From VRUE01 sp963728365 (GTDB lineage: Bacteria; Actinomycetota; Thermoleophilia; Solirubrobacterales; 70-9), in the NCBI GenBank assembly GCA_963728365.1, contig CAVSJI010000001.1, positions 496,001 through 560,000 on the forward strand: 64,000 bases of DNA. The letters are read 5' to 3'. The translations under genes were made by a program, and so were the position numbers. How positions within the stretch are numbered: position 1 is the first letter of the stretch; every line of letters begins with the position of its first letter. The notes under the pieces are model-generated. The model was not told where the DNA came from, searched no databases, and saw nothing but the letters and a program-made list of their open reading frames with translations. Shown here piece by piece: positions 8,660-16,622 of the stretch.

Positions 8660-9537
8660 GGATCTGGCTGATGGCGGCGCGGCCGCGGACGCTGCCGGCG
8701 GCGATCGCGCCGGTCCTGGTCGGCACCGCGGCGGCGGTCGAATCGGCGGGGAAGGTGCCGCGGGCCGGGGCGTTCGTCGCCGCTCTGATCGGATCGATCT
8801 TCATCCAGATCGGAACCAACCTGGCAAACGACTACTCCGACGCGCGGCGCGGTGCCGACACCGCCGACCGGCTCGGCCCAGTGCGAGTCACCTCGGCGGG
8901 GCTCGTGACCCCGCAGCGGGTGCTGAACGCGACCTGGATCGCCTTCGGGATCGCGGTCGCCTGCGGGATCTACCTGACCGTCGTCGCCGGGATCGTGATC
9001 CTGCTGATCGGCGCCCTCTCGATCGCCGCCGGTGTGCTCTACACCGGCGGGCCGCGGCCCTACGGCTACGCGGGGCTGGGCGAGGTCTTCGTCTTCCTCT
9101 TCTTCGGCCTGGTCGCCGTCAACGGCTCCTACTACGTGCAGCTCGAGCGGCTCGAAGCGCTGCCTCTGGGACTCTCGATCGCGGTCGGCTTCCTCGCCAC
9201 CGCGATCCTCGTCGTCAACAACGTGCGCGACATGGAGACCGACCGGCGGGCGGGCAAGATGACGCTGGCGGTGCGGATGGGCCGCGCCAACGCGATCAAC
9301 CTCTACCGAATGCTGGTGCTGGGCGCCTTCGTCGTCCTGCCTCTCTCGTTGCTCGCCGGAGACGGCAGCTGGCTGCCGCTGATCGGCCTGCTCGCGCTGC
9401 CGATGGCGGCCCGCCCGATGCGCACTGTCACGAACCGCACCGACGGCCCGTCGCTCAACGCGGCCCTGGCCGGCACCGGCGCCCTGCTCGGCGCCTTCAG
9501 CCTGCTCGTCTCGATCGGGCTGCTGCTGGCGAGCTGA
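8656..9537 (+). CDS. menA: 1,4-dihydroxy-2-naphthoate polyprenyltransferase
   Basis: Integral membrane UbiA-family prenyltransferase, 293 aa. It attaches the isoprenoid tail to DHNA to give demethylmenaquinone. It has about eight hydrophobic segments. The first Asp-rich motif is NLANDYSDARRGADTADR (residues about 55-75), and the second lies around NNVRDMETDRRAGKMTLAV. N-terminal WLMAARPRTLPAAIAPVLVG is typical of bacterial MenA. The ATG overlaps the menB stop. It is followed by a 20-bp perfect inverted repeat (J) and menC. Confidence 0.93.
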   Translation: MRIWLMAARPRTLPAAIAPVLVGTAAAVESAGKVPRAGAFVAALIGSIFIQIGTNLANDYSDARRGADTADRLGPVRVTSAGLVTPQRVLNATWIAFGIAVACGIYLTVVAGIVILLIGALSIAAGVLYTGGPRPYGYAGLGEVFVFLFFGLVAVNGSYYVQLERLEALPLGLSIAVGFLATAILVVNNVRDMETDRRAGKMTLAVRMGRANAINLYRMLVLGAFVVLPLSLLAGDGSWLPLIGLLALPMAARPMRTVTNRTDGPSLNAALAGTGALLGAFSLLVSIGLLLAS

Positions 9538-9557
9538 ATCGGACGCGGCCCCACGAG

Positions 9558-9614
9558 GCGCGAACTGCATCAACTTCTCCCTCTGGCAGGTAGGGAAGTT
9601 GATGCAGTTCGCGC
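9558..9614. repeat. Perfect 20-bp inverted repeat J
   Basis: Arms 9558-9577 and 9595-9614 (GCGCGAACTGCATCAACTTC and complement) pair perfectly around a 17-nt loop. It lies between menA and menC. The stem is not followed by a T-run. Only one copy is seen here. Confidence 0.85.
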
Positions 9615-9644
9615 TCGGGTGGAGCAACGTGACAGGCTAGGGGG

Positions 9645-10700
9645 GTGAGGATTGCGTCGGTCGAGGTCACGCCTTACGCGCTGCCGTTTCGGCAGCCGTA
9701 CGTGACGGCGCGGGGACGGCTGGACCGACGAGAGATGGTGCTGCTGCGGCTGCGCTCCGAGGACGGGCTGGTGGGGCTTGGGGAAGCGGTGCCGCTCTCG
9801 CTGCGCGGAGGCGCGGGGCTCGGGCGGGTGGCGAAGGAGCTGCAGCTGCTCGATCGCCTGGAGGCGATCGACGAGGCCGAGATCGAAGCGCTGTCCGCAC
9901 TCAGCGCCCCGGCGCGCTGCGCTGCAACGACCGCGCTCCTCGACCTGCGCAGCCGGCGGTCGGCGCTCGAAGGGCCGGCGGAGACAGGCACGCGCAGTCC
10001 GGTCCCCTGCAACGCGACCCTGGTGGCGGGCGAGCCGAGCGCTGTCGCCGAGGACGCGCTGCGCTGGGCAGAGGAGGGCTTCTCAACCTTCAAGCTGAAG
10101 CTCGGCGCCGGAGGCGATGTCGCGCAGGTACAGGCGGTACGCGACGCCGTGGGGCCCGAGGCGAAGATCCGGGTCGACGCCAACGCGGCGTGGGACCTCC
10201 CAACCGCAACGGGGACGCTGGCCGAGCTTGAGCCCCACGACATCGAGCTGGTCGAGCAGCCGGTCGCGACGTTGGCGGATCTCGCGAAGGTGGCGGGTGC
10301 CACGTCGATCCCCATTGCGGGCGACGAGAGCATCGAGACGTGCGCCGACGCCGAGGAGGCCGTGCGGCTAGGTGCCTGCGACCTGACCAGCGTGAAGCTC
10401 TCCAAGGTGGGCGGTCCCGAGGCCGCGATCGAGATCGCGGGGGTAATGCCCTGCCTCATCTCCAGCGCCCTCGACGGACCAATCGGCATCGCCGCCGCCG
10501 CCCAAGTTGCGCAAACGCTCGAAGCCACCGCACCCCCGGAGAGCCCCCGCTTCGCCCACGGCCTCGCGACCCAGCGCCTCTTCGCTTCGACCATTGCCTC
10601 CACCGAATGCGAGATTCGCAACGGGATGCTCTATCCGCCGCCCGGTCCCGGGTTGGGGATCGAGGTGGATGAGGCGTCCTTGAAGGCGCACCGGCTCTAG
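9645..10700 (+). CDS. menC: o-Succinylbenzoate synthase (enolase superfamily)
   Basis: Dehydrates SHCHC to o-succinylbenzoate. It is 351 aa with the enolase-superfamily barrel. Signature elements: the KxK catalytic pair in FSTFKLKLG, metal ligands in RVDANAAWD, ELVEQP and AGDES, and SVKLSKVGG. The assignment as MenC rather than a dipeptide epimerase rests on its position between menA and menD. The GTG start at 9645 has a GGGGG stretch just upstream. The 3' third is visibly C-rich and G-poor compared with the start, a pattern seen beside most palindromes here. Confidence 0.88.
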   Translation: MRIASVEVTPYALPFRQPYVTARGRLDRREMVLLRLRSEDGLVGLGEAVPLSLRGGAGLGRVAKELQLLDRLEAIDEAEIEALSALSAPARCAATTALLDLRSRRSALEGPAETGTRSPVPCNATLVAGEPSAVAEDALRWAEEGFSTFKLKLGAGGDVAQVQAVRDAVGPEAKIRVDANAAWDLPTATGTLAELEPHDIELVEQPVATLADLAKVAGATSIPIAGDESIETCADAEEAVRLGACDLTSVKLSKVGGPEAAIEIAGVMPCLISSALDGPIGIAAAAQVAQTLEATAPPESPRFAHGLATQRLFASTIASTECEIRNGMLYPPPGPGLGIEVDEASLKAHRL

Positions 10701-10813
10701 GGTCTGTCTCGGTGGGGGTGGAACGTCTTGTACTTTTTCGTCGCTGAGTCCCGAGGCGTCAGCGACAGCCGTTCCACCGAAAAAGTTAAGTGGAACCCCC
10801 ACCGAGACAGACC
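10701..10813. repeat. Palindromic element family C, copy C1
   Basis: 19-bp perfect arms 10701-10719 and 10795-10813 (GGTCTGTCTCGGTGGGGGT) enclose a core with CGTCTTGTACTTTT on one side and CGAAAAAGTTAAG on the other. The core is shared with C2 at 45.4 kb, whose outer arms are different. It lies between menC and menD. Confidence 0.87.
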
Positions 10814-10837
10814 CCAAGGTCAGTAACGGCTCGGCTC

Positions 10838-12580
10838 ATGGATTCCACCAACGCGAACACCGCCCTCGCCTCGGCCCTGGTCGAGGAGCTGGCGCGTGGT
10901 GGCGTGCGGCTTGCGGTGGTCTCTCCCGGTTCGCGCTCGACGCCGCTGGCGTTGGCGCTCTGGCGTCAGCCGGAGATCGAGGTGAGCGTGATCGTCGACG
11001 AGCGCTCGGCCGCCTTTTTCGCGCTCGGCGCCGCGCAGGCAACCGGGGCGCCGGTGGTCCTGCTCTGCACCTCGGGCACCGCGGCCGCCAACTACCACCC
11101 GGCGATCTGCGAGGCGGACGAGTCGGCGATTCCGCTGCTCACGATGACCGCCGACCGGCCGCCGGAGTTGCGCGGGATCGGCGCCGGGCAGACGATCGAC
11201 CAGGTCAAGCTCTACGGCGACTCGGTGCGGTGGTTCTGCGAAGTCGGCACGCACGAGGCGGACGACGGAGGCCTGCTCCACTACCGCTCGGTTGCCTGCC
11301 GGGCGCTGGCGGCGGCGCGCGGCGAGCCGCGACCCGGCCCGGTCCACCTCAACCTGCCCTGGCGCGAGCCGCTGGCGCCCGTGCCGGTCGAGGGAGCCGT
11401 AACCGCGACGGATCCGCTGGCGCTGGAAGGCCGCGACCCGCGTCCTCTCACCGCCGTGACCCCGGTCGACATGGAGCCGACCGAGTTCCTCCTCGACGAG
11501 CTCGCCGGCCACATCGCCGAAGCGCGCTCGGGCGTGATCGTCGCCGGCCGCCAGCTCGACCCGGAGTTGCGCCAGCCACTCGCCCACCTGGCTCGCGTCG
11601 CCGGCCTCCCGATCCTCGCCGAGCCGACCTCGCAGCTGCGCTGCGGCCCCCACGACCGCTCGCGGGTCGTCTCGGCCTACGACCTGCTGCTGCGTGACGA
11701 GGCGTTCCGCGACTCAGTCCGAGCCGATCTCGTGCTGCGCTTCGGCGAGATGCCGACCAGCAAGCCACTGCGCAGCTTGCTTGCCGACTCGGGCGCCAAC
11801 CAGATCGTCGTCGACCCCCGGGGCGCCTGGAACGAGCCAACCAACCGCGCGGCGGCGATCCTGCGCGCCGATCCGACCGAGCTGGCCGCCGGCTGGGCGG
11901 CGCGACTTGGCGAGGACCGCCCGGCGCCGTCGCGTTGGCTGGAAGCCGAGGCAGCGGCGCTGGAGGCGATCGGCAGCACCCTGGACGAACTTGACGAGAT
12001 CACAGAGCCCAGCCTCCACCGCGCCCTCGGCCAAGCTCACAGCGACGGCGACCTCGTCTACACCGCCTCGAGCATGCCGATCCGCGACCAGGAGGCCTTC
12101 CTCCCGCCGAGCGACACCGACGCCATCTTCCTCTGCAACCGCGGCGCCAACGGCATCGACGGCCTGATCTCATCCGGCATCGGCGCGGCCAAGGCCAGCG
12201 GCCGCCCAACCACGATCATCACGGGCGACCTGGGCCTGCTCCACGACATCGGCGCGCTGGCCGCCCTCCGCGAGGTCTCCACCCCGGTACGCGTCCTCGT
12301 CATCGACAACAATGGCGGTGCCATCTTCGGCTTCCTCCCCCAGGCAAAAGCGATGCCAGATGACGAATTCGAGTCCCTCCTCGGAACCCCCCGCGGCATC
12401 GACCCAGCCAAGGCCGCCGCCCTCTTCGACCTCCCCCACCACCGCCTCGCATCCCTGAACGAGCTACCAGCAGCCCTGTCGGGAAGCACGAGCCTCATCG
12501 AGGTCAGGACCAACCGCCAGACGAACGTCGACCTCCACAACCACCTAAGCCAACAGGTCAAAGCCGCCCTCTCAACCTAG
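10838..12580 (+). CDS. menD: SEPHCHC synthase (MenD)
   Basis: Thiamine-diphosphate enzyme adding 2-oxoglutarate to isochorismate. It is 580 aa. N-terminal Pyr domain: VVSPGSRSTPLALAL and the catalytic-type ERSAAFFALGAAQATG. C-terminal PP domain: NRGANGIDGLISSGIGAAKA, TGDLGLLHD and VIDNNGGAIFGFLPQ. ATG at 10838 is chosen; the longer frame would read through palindrome C1. The last 300 nt are strongly C/A-rich with rarer codons (CTA, CCA). It is convergent with menF, with palindrome D between them. Confidence 0.95.
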   Translation: MDSTNANTALASALVEELARGGVRLAVVSPGSRSTPLALALWRQPEIEVSVIVDERSAAFFALGAAQATGAPVVLLCTSGTAAANYHPAICEADESAIPLLTMTADRPPELRGIGAGQTIDQVKLYGDSVRWFCEVGTHEADDGGLLHYRSVACRALAAARGEPRPGPVHLNLPWREPLAPVPVEGAVTATDPLALEGRDPRPLTAVTPVDMEPTEFLLDELAGHIAEARSGVIVAGRQLDPELRQPLAHLARVAGLPILAEPTSQLRCGPHDRSRVVSAYDLLLRDEAFRDSVRADLVLRFGEMPTSKPLRSLLADSGANQIVVDPRGAWNEPTNRAAAILRADPTELAAGWAARLGEDRPAPSRWLEAEAAALEAIGSTLDELDEITEPSLHRALGQAHSDGDLVYTASSMPIRDQEAFLPPSDTDAIFLCNRGANGIDGLISSGIGAAKASGRPTTIITGDLGLLHDIGALAALREVSTPVRVLVIDNNGGAIFGFLPQAKAMPDDEFESLLGTPRGIDPAKAAALFDLPHHRLASLNELPAALSGSTSLIEVRTNRQTNVDLHNHLSQQVKAALST

Positions 12581-12593
12581 GCCGGAGCAAGAG

Positions 12594-12696
12594 GGGCATT
12601 GTCTGCTCCTCTCCGAAAGGCTCCTGGCTCCACAGTCCGCACGCCCTCCAGCGACCTGCTGCGCGACGGTCTTTCGGAGAGGAGCAGACAACGCCC
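12594..12696. repeat. Palindromic element family D, copy D1
   Basis: 26-bp arms (12594-12619 and 12671-12696) with one mismatch flank a 51-nt loop. Read on the minus strand the loop begins ACCGTCGCGCAGCAG and ends GGAGC, matching the loop of D2 at 21.8 kb, although the arms are unrelated. It lies between convergent menD and menF. Confidence 0.88.
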
Positions 12697-12708
12697 ACCC
12701 GCCCACGC

Positions 12709-14190
12709 CTAGGAGAGCAGCGGCAGCAGTGCCTGCAGCTTGATCTCAGTCTCCGCCAGCTCGGCGGCGGGATCGGACCCTGCGACGACCCCGACGCCGG
12801 CGTAAAGGCGGGCCTCGCGGTCGCGGAGCAGGGCGCTGCGCAGGGCCACGCAGAACTCGCCGTCTTCGGTGGCGTCCATCCAGCCGACCGGGCCGGCGTA
12901 CCAGCCGCGGTCCATCTGCTCCATCTCGGCGATCGCAGCCACGGCGGGCTCTAAGGGCTCGCCGCCGACCGCCGGGGTCGGGTGGAGGATGCCGGCCAGC
13001 TCGACCGCGGAATGGGGCTCGGCGAGCTGGGCGACGATCGGCGTCGCCATGTGCTGGATGTTGGCGACCTTGACGATCTCCGGCTCGGACGCGGCCTCGA
13101 CCCAGACCGCGTGGGGGCGCAGGGTCCGGCCGATGCGCTCGGCGACGATCGCCTGCTCACGGCGGTCCTTGTCGCTGCGCAGCAGCTGCTCGCCGAGGTG
13201 GTCGTCGACCGCAGGGTCGGAGCTGCGCCGGGTCGAGCCGGCCAGGGCGACGGTGGAGACGCTGGCGCCGCTGCGGCGCAGCAGCAGCTCCGGGCTGGCG
13301 CCGATGAAGGCTGCCTCGGGCGTGCCGCAGCAGAAGCAAAAGCAGGAGCCGAACTGCTCGCGCAGCGCGCCGAAGACCGCCGCCGGATCGTGGGCGGCGC
13401 TCGCCTTGGCAAGAACCTCGCGGGCAAGGACCACCTTCGACATCTCCCCCGCGCCAATCCGCTCGGTCGCCACCGAGATCATCCGCTCGAACTCGCCGGG
13501 AGGACGAACGCTGGTGATCTCAACCCGCGAGGTCGGGTGCGGGTCGAGCAGCGGCAACGGCTCGTCCCGCAGGCTCGCCAACCGCGCCTCCAGCGGCGCG
13601 GCCACGGCGTCCGCGTCGTCGCCCGGTTGGACAAGGGCGTTGACCGTGACGAAGACCTCCCCCCGGCTCCGACAGATCGAGAGCTCCGGCAGGACCATCG
13701 AGGCAGGTGCCAACGAGGACCAAGGCGACGTCCCCCCGCCATCCGCGTCGAACGCAAACCCCCCAACCCAGACCGCACCCGCGCCGGCGGGCAACCCTGC
13801 CGGCTCCTCGGCAATTACCTCAGTCGCAAGGCATTCGCCGGCGACATCGCGAAACCGATGCTCGCCGCGCGACGCAACCTCATGTGCAACACCAAGGGCA
13901 CCCAGCGCAAACTCGCGATCCGGCTGCTCCCAGCAAAACCACCTATCTGTGGCCAACCGTGACGCGAAGACTACGGCGCAAGGGTCAACCTCATCAATTC
14001 GCGAAGTGATGCTGACGACAGTCTTCCGACCACGGGCGAGAGCGCGCTCGACCGTCGTCGTCAGATTCGGAAACGACGAGGTCCAGACGTTGCCAGGCAA
14101 GGACGCAGGGAGCCCGAATAGCAGCGCTATTCGGGCGACTGAGGACGCCGCGTGGCGGCGTCTGGGGCCGTCATTTCCCCTCCGGGACAC
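12709..14190 (-). CDS. menF: Isochorismate synthase
   Basis: Chorismate-binding enzyme producing isochorismate for MenD. The catalytic core is in the C-terminal half: GAGEMSKVVLAREVLAKA, ASPELLLRRSG, LAGSTRRSSDPAVDDHLG, KVANIQHMATPI, LHPTPAVGGEP and GVGVVAGSDPAAELAETEIK. Conserved-looking sequence begins near VERALARGRKTVVSITSRIDEVDP. The first 40 or so residues of the longest form (GTG at 14190) are encoded by palindromic element B2, and an in-frame TTG at 14100 is also inside it, so the true start is uncertain. Convergent with menD. Confidence 0.88.
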   Translation of the reverse strand: MSRRGNDGPRRRHAASSVARIALLFGLPASLPGNVWTSSFPNLTTTVERALARGRKTVVSITSRIDEVDPCAVVFASRLATDRWFCWEQPDREFALGALGVAHEVASRGEHRFRDVAGECLATEVIAEEPAGLPAGAGAVWVGGFAFDADGGGTSPWSSLAPASMVLPELSICRSRGEVFVTVNALVQPGDDADAVAAPLEARLASLRDEPLPLLDPHPTSRVEITSVRPPGEFERMISVATERIGAGEMSKVVLAREVLAKASAAHDPAAVFGALREQFGSCFCFCCGTPEAAFIGASPELLLRRSGASVSTVALAGSTRRSSDPAVDDHLGEQLLRSDKDRREQAIVAERIGRTLRPHAVWVEAASEPEIVKVANIQHMATPIVAQLAEPHSAVELAGILHPTPAVGGEPLEPAVAAIAEMEQMDRGWYAGPVGWMDATEDGEFCVALRSALLRDREARLYAGVGVVAGSDPAAELAETEIKLQALLPLLS

Positions 14191-14240
14191 GTCCGAGCGC
14201 GCTCTCGCACGGCAACGTCTGGGGCCGTCGTTTTCAATCT
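14066..14240. repeat. Palindromic element family B, copy B2
   Basis: Complex palindrome: outer arms about 14066-14093 and 14211-14240 share GGCAACGTCTGG-CGTCGTTT-AATCTGA with small interruptions. The centre carries the CCGAATAG-CTATTCGG hairpin and CTCCCTGCGTCCT as in B1 (read on the minus strand). It spans the ilvN stop and the predicted menF start. GAGCGCGCTC also occurs on both sides. Confidence 0.8.
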
Positions 14241-14779
14241 GAGCCGCGGGCGATTGCGATCTCGCCAGTGCGGACCATTTCTATGAGGCCGTGTGGACGG
14301 ATCATGCGCTCGAAGGCCTCGATCTTGTCGGCTGAGCCGGTGACCTCGATGGTCAGGGCGCGGCGCGAGACGTCGACGATCTTTGCTCGGAAGACCTCGG
14401 CGAACTGCATGATCTCCGACCGGTTCTCGACCGCGGCGGAGACCTTGAACATCGCCATCTCGCGAGCCACGGTCTCCTCCGGCTCCATGTCGCGGATCTT
14501 CAGCACGTTGACGAGCTTGTGCAGCTGCTTGGTCACCTGGTCGATCGGGTGCACGGCGCCGTCGAGGGTCAGCGTGATCCGCGAGACGCTCGGGTCGTCG
14601 GTCGGCCCGACGGCGAGCGTGTCGATGTTGAACCCGCGCCGCGAGAACAACCCGGCGACCCGCGCCAGGACGCCCGGCTTGTTCTCGACCATGATCGAGA
14701 GGATGTGTTTGCGCCCGCTCAATTGCCCCGGTACGCGCAACTCCTCAAGCTTGACGACCTGCGGTGTCCCAGCCTCCAT
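14234..14779 (-). CDS. ilvN: Acetolactate synthase small (regulatory) subunit
   Basis: Regulatory subunit conferring valine feedback on IlvB. It is 181 aa from ATG 14779. The N-terminal ACT domain is clear: KHILSIMVENKPGVLARVAGLFSRRGFNIDTLAVGPTDDPSVSRITL. The C-terminal half, with EIMQFAEVFRAKIVDVSRRALTIEVTG, matches IlvN/IlvH. A longer frame to 14854 exists but its extra residues come from palindrome B4. It lies directly 3' of ilvB on the same strand. The TGA stop touches palindrome B2. Confidence 0.94.
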   Translation of the reverse strand: MEAGTPQVVKLEELRVPGQLSGRKHILSIMVENKPGVLARVAGLFSRRGFNIDTLAVGPTDDPSVSRITLTLDGAVHPIDQVTKQLHKLVNVLKIRDMEPEETVAREMAMFKVSAAVENRSEIMQFAEVFRAKIVDVSRRALTIEVTGSADKIEAFERMIRPHGLIEMVRTGEIAIARGSD

Positions 14780-14792
14780 CAAATTCGCCCCC

Positions 14793-14898
14793 GAGATGGC
14801 GTGCGTGACCAAGCAGATCGAGGATGCAGGGAGCGCCGCGTGCTCCGCACGCAAGCGACCGAAGACGAAGATATGCGCAGCGTCACGCGCGCCATCTC
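14793..14898. repeat. Palindromic element family B, copy B4
   Basis: Arms beginning GAGATGGCG (14793 on) and ending CGCCATCTC (14898) pair with few mismatches. The minus strand reads TCGGTCGCTTGCGTGC-hairpin-CTCCCTGCATCCT then CTGCTTGGTC, closely parallel to B3. It separates ilvB from ilvN; the last two bases of the arm form part of the ilvB stop codon. Confidence 0.82.
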
Positions 14899-16576
14899 AG
14901 CCGACCATGTCCCTGGCGGCGGCCCCGGCCGGGATCATCGGGTAGCAGTTCTCCTCGGGGGAGACGCGCACGTCGACGAGCACCGGGCCGGGCGTGTCGA
15001 GCGCCTTGGCCATCGTCTGCTCGAGCTCGCCGGCGTCCTCGCAGCGCATCCCAGTGGCGCCGAAGGCCTCGGCCAGCTTCACCCAGTCGGGACTCGGGCC
15101 CATCTCCACCGAGCTGTAGCGGCGGTCCCAGAAGAGCTCCTGCCACTGGCGGACCATGCCCATGTAGCCGTTGTTCATGAGGAAGACCTTGACCGGGATG
15201 TCCTGGGAGACGCAGGTCGCCAGCTCCTGGCAGTTCATGATCAAGCTGCCGTCACCGGCCAGGCAGACGACCGTGTCGTCCGGGCAGGCGACCTTGGCGC
15301 CGACCGCCGCGGGCAGGCCGAAACCCATCGTCCCCAGCCCACCGGAGTTGATCCAGCGGCGCGGCTTGTCGAATCCGTAGTACTGGGCGGCCCACATCTG
15401 GTGCTGGCCGACGTCGGAGGTGACGATCGCCTCGCCAGCCGTCGCCCGGTGCATCGCCTCGATCATGAACTGCGGCTTGATCTCGCCGTCCTTGCCCGCG
15501 TCGTAGTGCAGCGGGTACTCCTCCTGCCAGCCGCGGATCTGCTTCCACCACGGATCGAGGCGCGAGGGGTCGGTCTGCAGGGCGCGGTACTCGCGGTTCA
15601 ACGCCGGCAGGACCAGCTTCGCGTCGCCGACGATCGGGATGTGGGCAGGGACGTTCTTGGAGATCTCGGCCGGGTCGACGTCGATGTGGATGAACTTGGC
15701 TCGCGGCGCGAACTCGGCCAGCTTGCCGGTGATCCGGTCGTCGAAGCGGGCGCCGATCGCGACGATCAGGTCGGCCTCGTCCATCGCGTAGTTGGCGGCG
15801 CGGGTGCCGTGCATGCCGAGCATCCCGAGCCACTGCTCGCCGGAGGCCGGGTAGGCGCCGAGGCCCATCAGAGTCGAGGTGATCGGGAAGCGGTCCGCGG
15901 CGGCCAGCTCGCGCAGCTCCTCCGACGCGTTGGCGTTGACCACGCCGCCGCCGGTGTAGAGGATCGGCCGGCGGGCGTTGGCCATCGCCTTGGCGGCGAT
16001 CCGGACCTGCTTGACGTTCGGCGCGCCGGGCGGTTTGTAGCCGGCCAGCTCAACCGGCGCGGTGCGAGGCGCGTAATCGATCTCGGCGCGAGAGAGGTCC
16101 TGCGGGATGTCGAGCAGCACGGGCCCAGGCCGCCCGGTCGCGGCGACGTGGAATGCCTCGTGCACGTACTCGGGGATCTGGCGCGGATCGGTGACCGCGA
16201 AGGAGTGCTTGACGAAGGGCAGCGTCGCGCCGAGGATGTCGGCCTCCTGGAAGCCGTCGGTGCCGATCAGCTCGGTGCGCACCTGGCCGGTGATGAAGAC
16301 CGTCGGCACCGAGTCGAGCATCGCGTCGGCGATCGCGGTGACGAGGTTGGTCGCCCCCGGGCCAGAGGTGGCGAAGGCGACCCCGACCTTGCCCGAGGCC
16401 TTGGCATAGCCCTCGGCCGCGTGACCTCCTCCCTGCTCGTGGCGCACCTGGATGTGGCGAAACTCGGCGTCGACCAGCGCGTCGTAGGTCGGCAGGTTCG
16501 CCCCGCCGGGAATGCCGAAGACGTGTTCGACCCCCTCGGCCCTGAGGCTCTGCATCAGTGCGTCGGCTGCTCTCAT
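14897..16576 (-). CDS. ilvB: Acetolactate synthase large subunit
   Basis: ThDP/FAD-dependent enzyme for the first common step of branched-chain amino-acid synthesis. It is 559 aa. N-terminal Pyr domain: GVEHVFGIPGGANLPTYDAL, the catalytic Glu in VRHEQGGGHAAEGYAKASG, and FATSGPGATNLVTAIADA. C-terminal ThDP domain: SDVGQHQMWAAQYY, GGLGTMGFGLPAAVGAKVA and GDGSLIMNCQELATC. The end matches catalytic AHAS rather than an anabolic pyruvate decarboxylase. ATG at 16576. It is followed by palindrome B4 and ilvN. A short CCAGCG/CGCTGG hairpin lies just upstream (16592-16606). Confidence 0.96.
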   Translation of the reverse strand: MRAADALMQSLRAEGVEHVFGIPGGANLPTYDALVDAEFRHIQVRHEQGGGHAAEGYAKASGKVGVAFATSGPGATNLVTAIADAMLDSVPTVFITGQVRTELIGTDGFQEADILGATLPFVKHSFAVTDPRQIPEYVHEAFHVAATGRPGPVLLDIPQDLSRAEIDYAPRTAPVELAGYKPPGAPNVKQVRIAAKAMANARRPILYTGGGVVNANASEELRELAAADRFPITSTLMGLGAYPASGEQWLGMLGMHGTRAANYAMDEADLIVAIGARFDDRITGKLAEFAPRAKFIHIDVDPAEISKNVPAHIPIVGDAKLVLPALNREYRALQTDPSRLDPWWKQIRGWQEEYPLHYDAGKDGEIKPQFMIEAMHRATAGEAIVTSDVGQHQMWAAQYYGFDKPRRWINSGGLGTMGFGLPAAVGAKVACPDDTVVCLAGDGSLIMNCQELATCVSQDIPVKVFLMNNGYMGMVRQWQELFWDRRYSSVEMGPSPDWVKLAEAFGATGMRCEDAGELEQTMAKALDTPGPVLVDVRVSPEENCYPMIPAGAAARDMVG

Positions 16577-16622
16577 CGGGAGGCGATGGTACCAGCGCCC
16601 CGCTGGCCGCCTTGCAGGGGAT

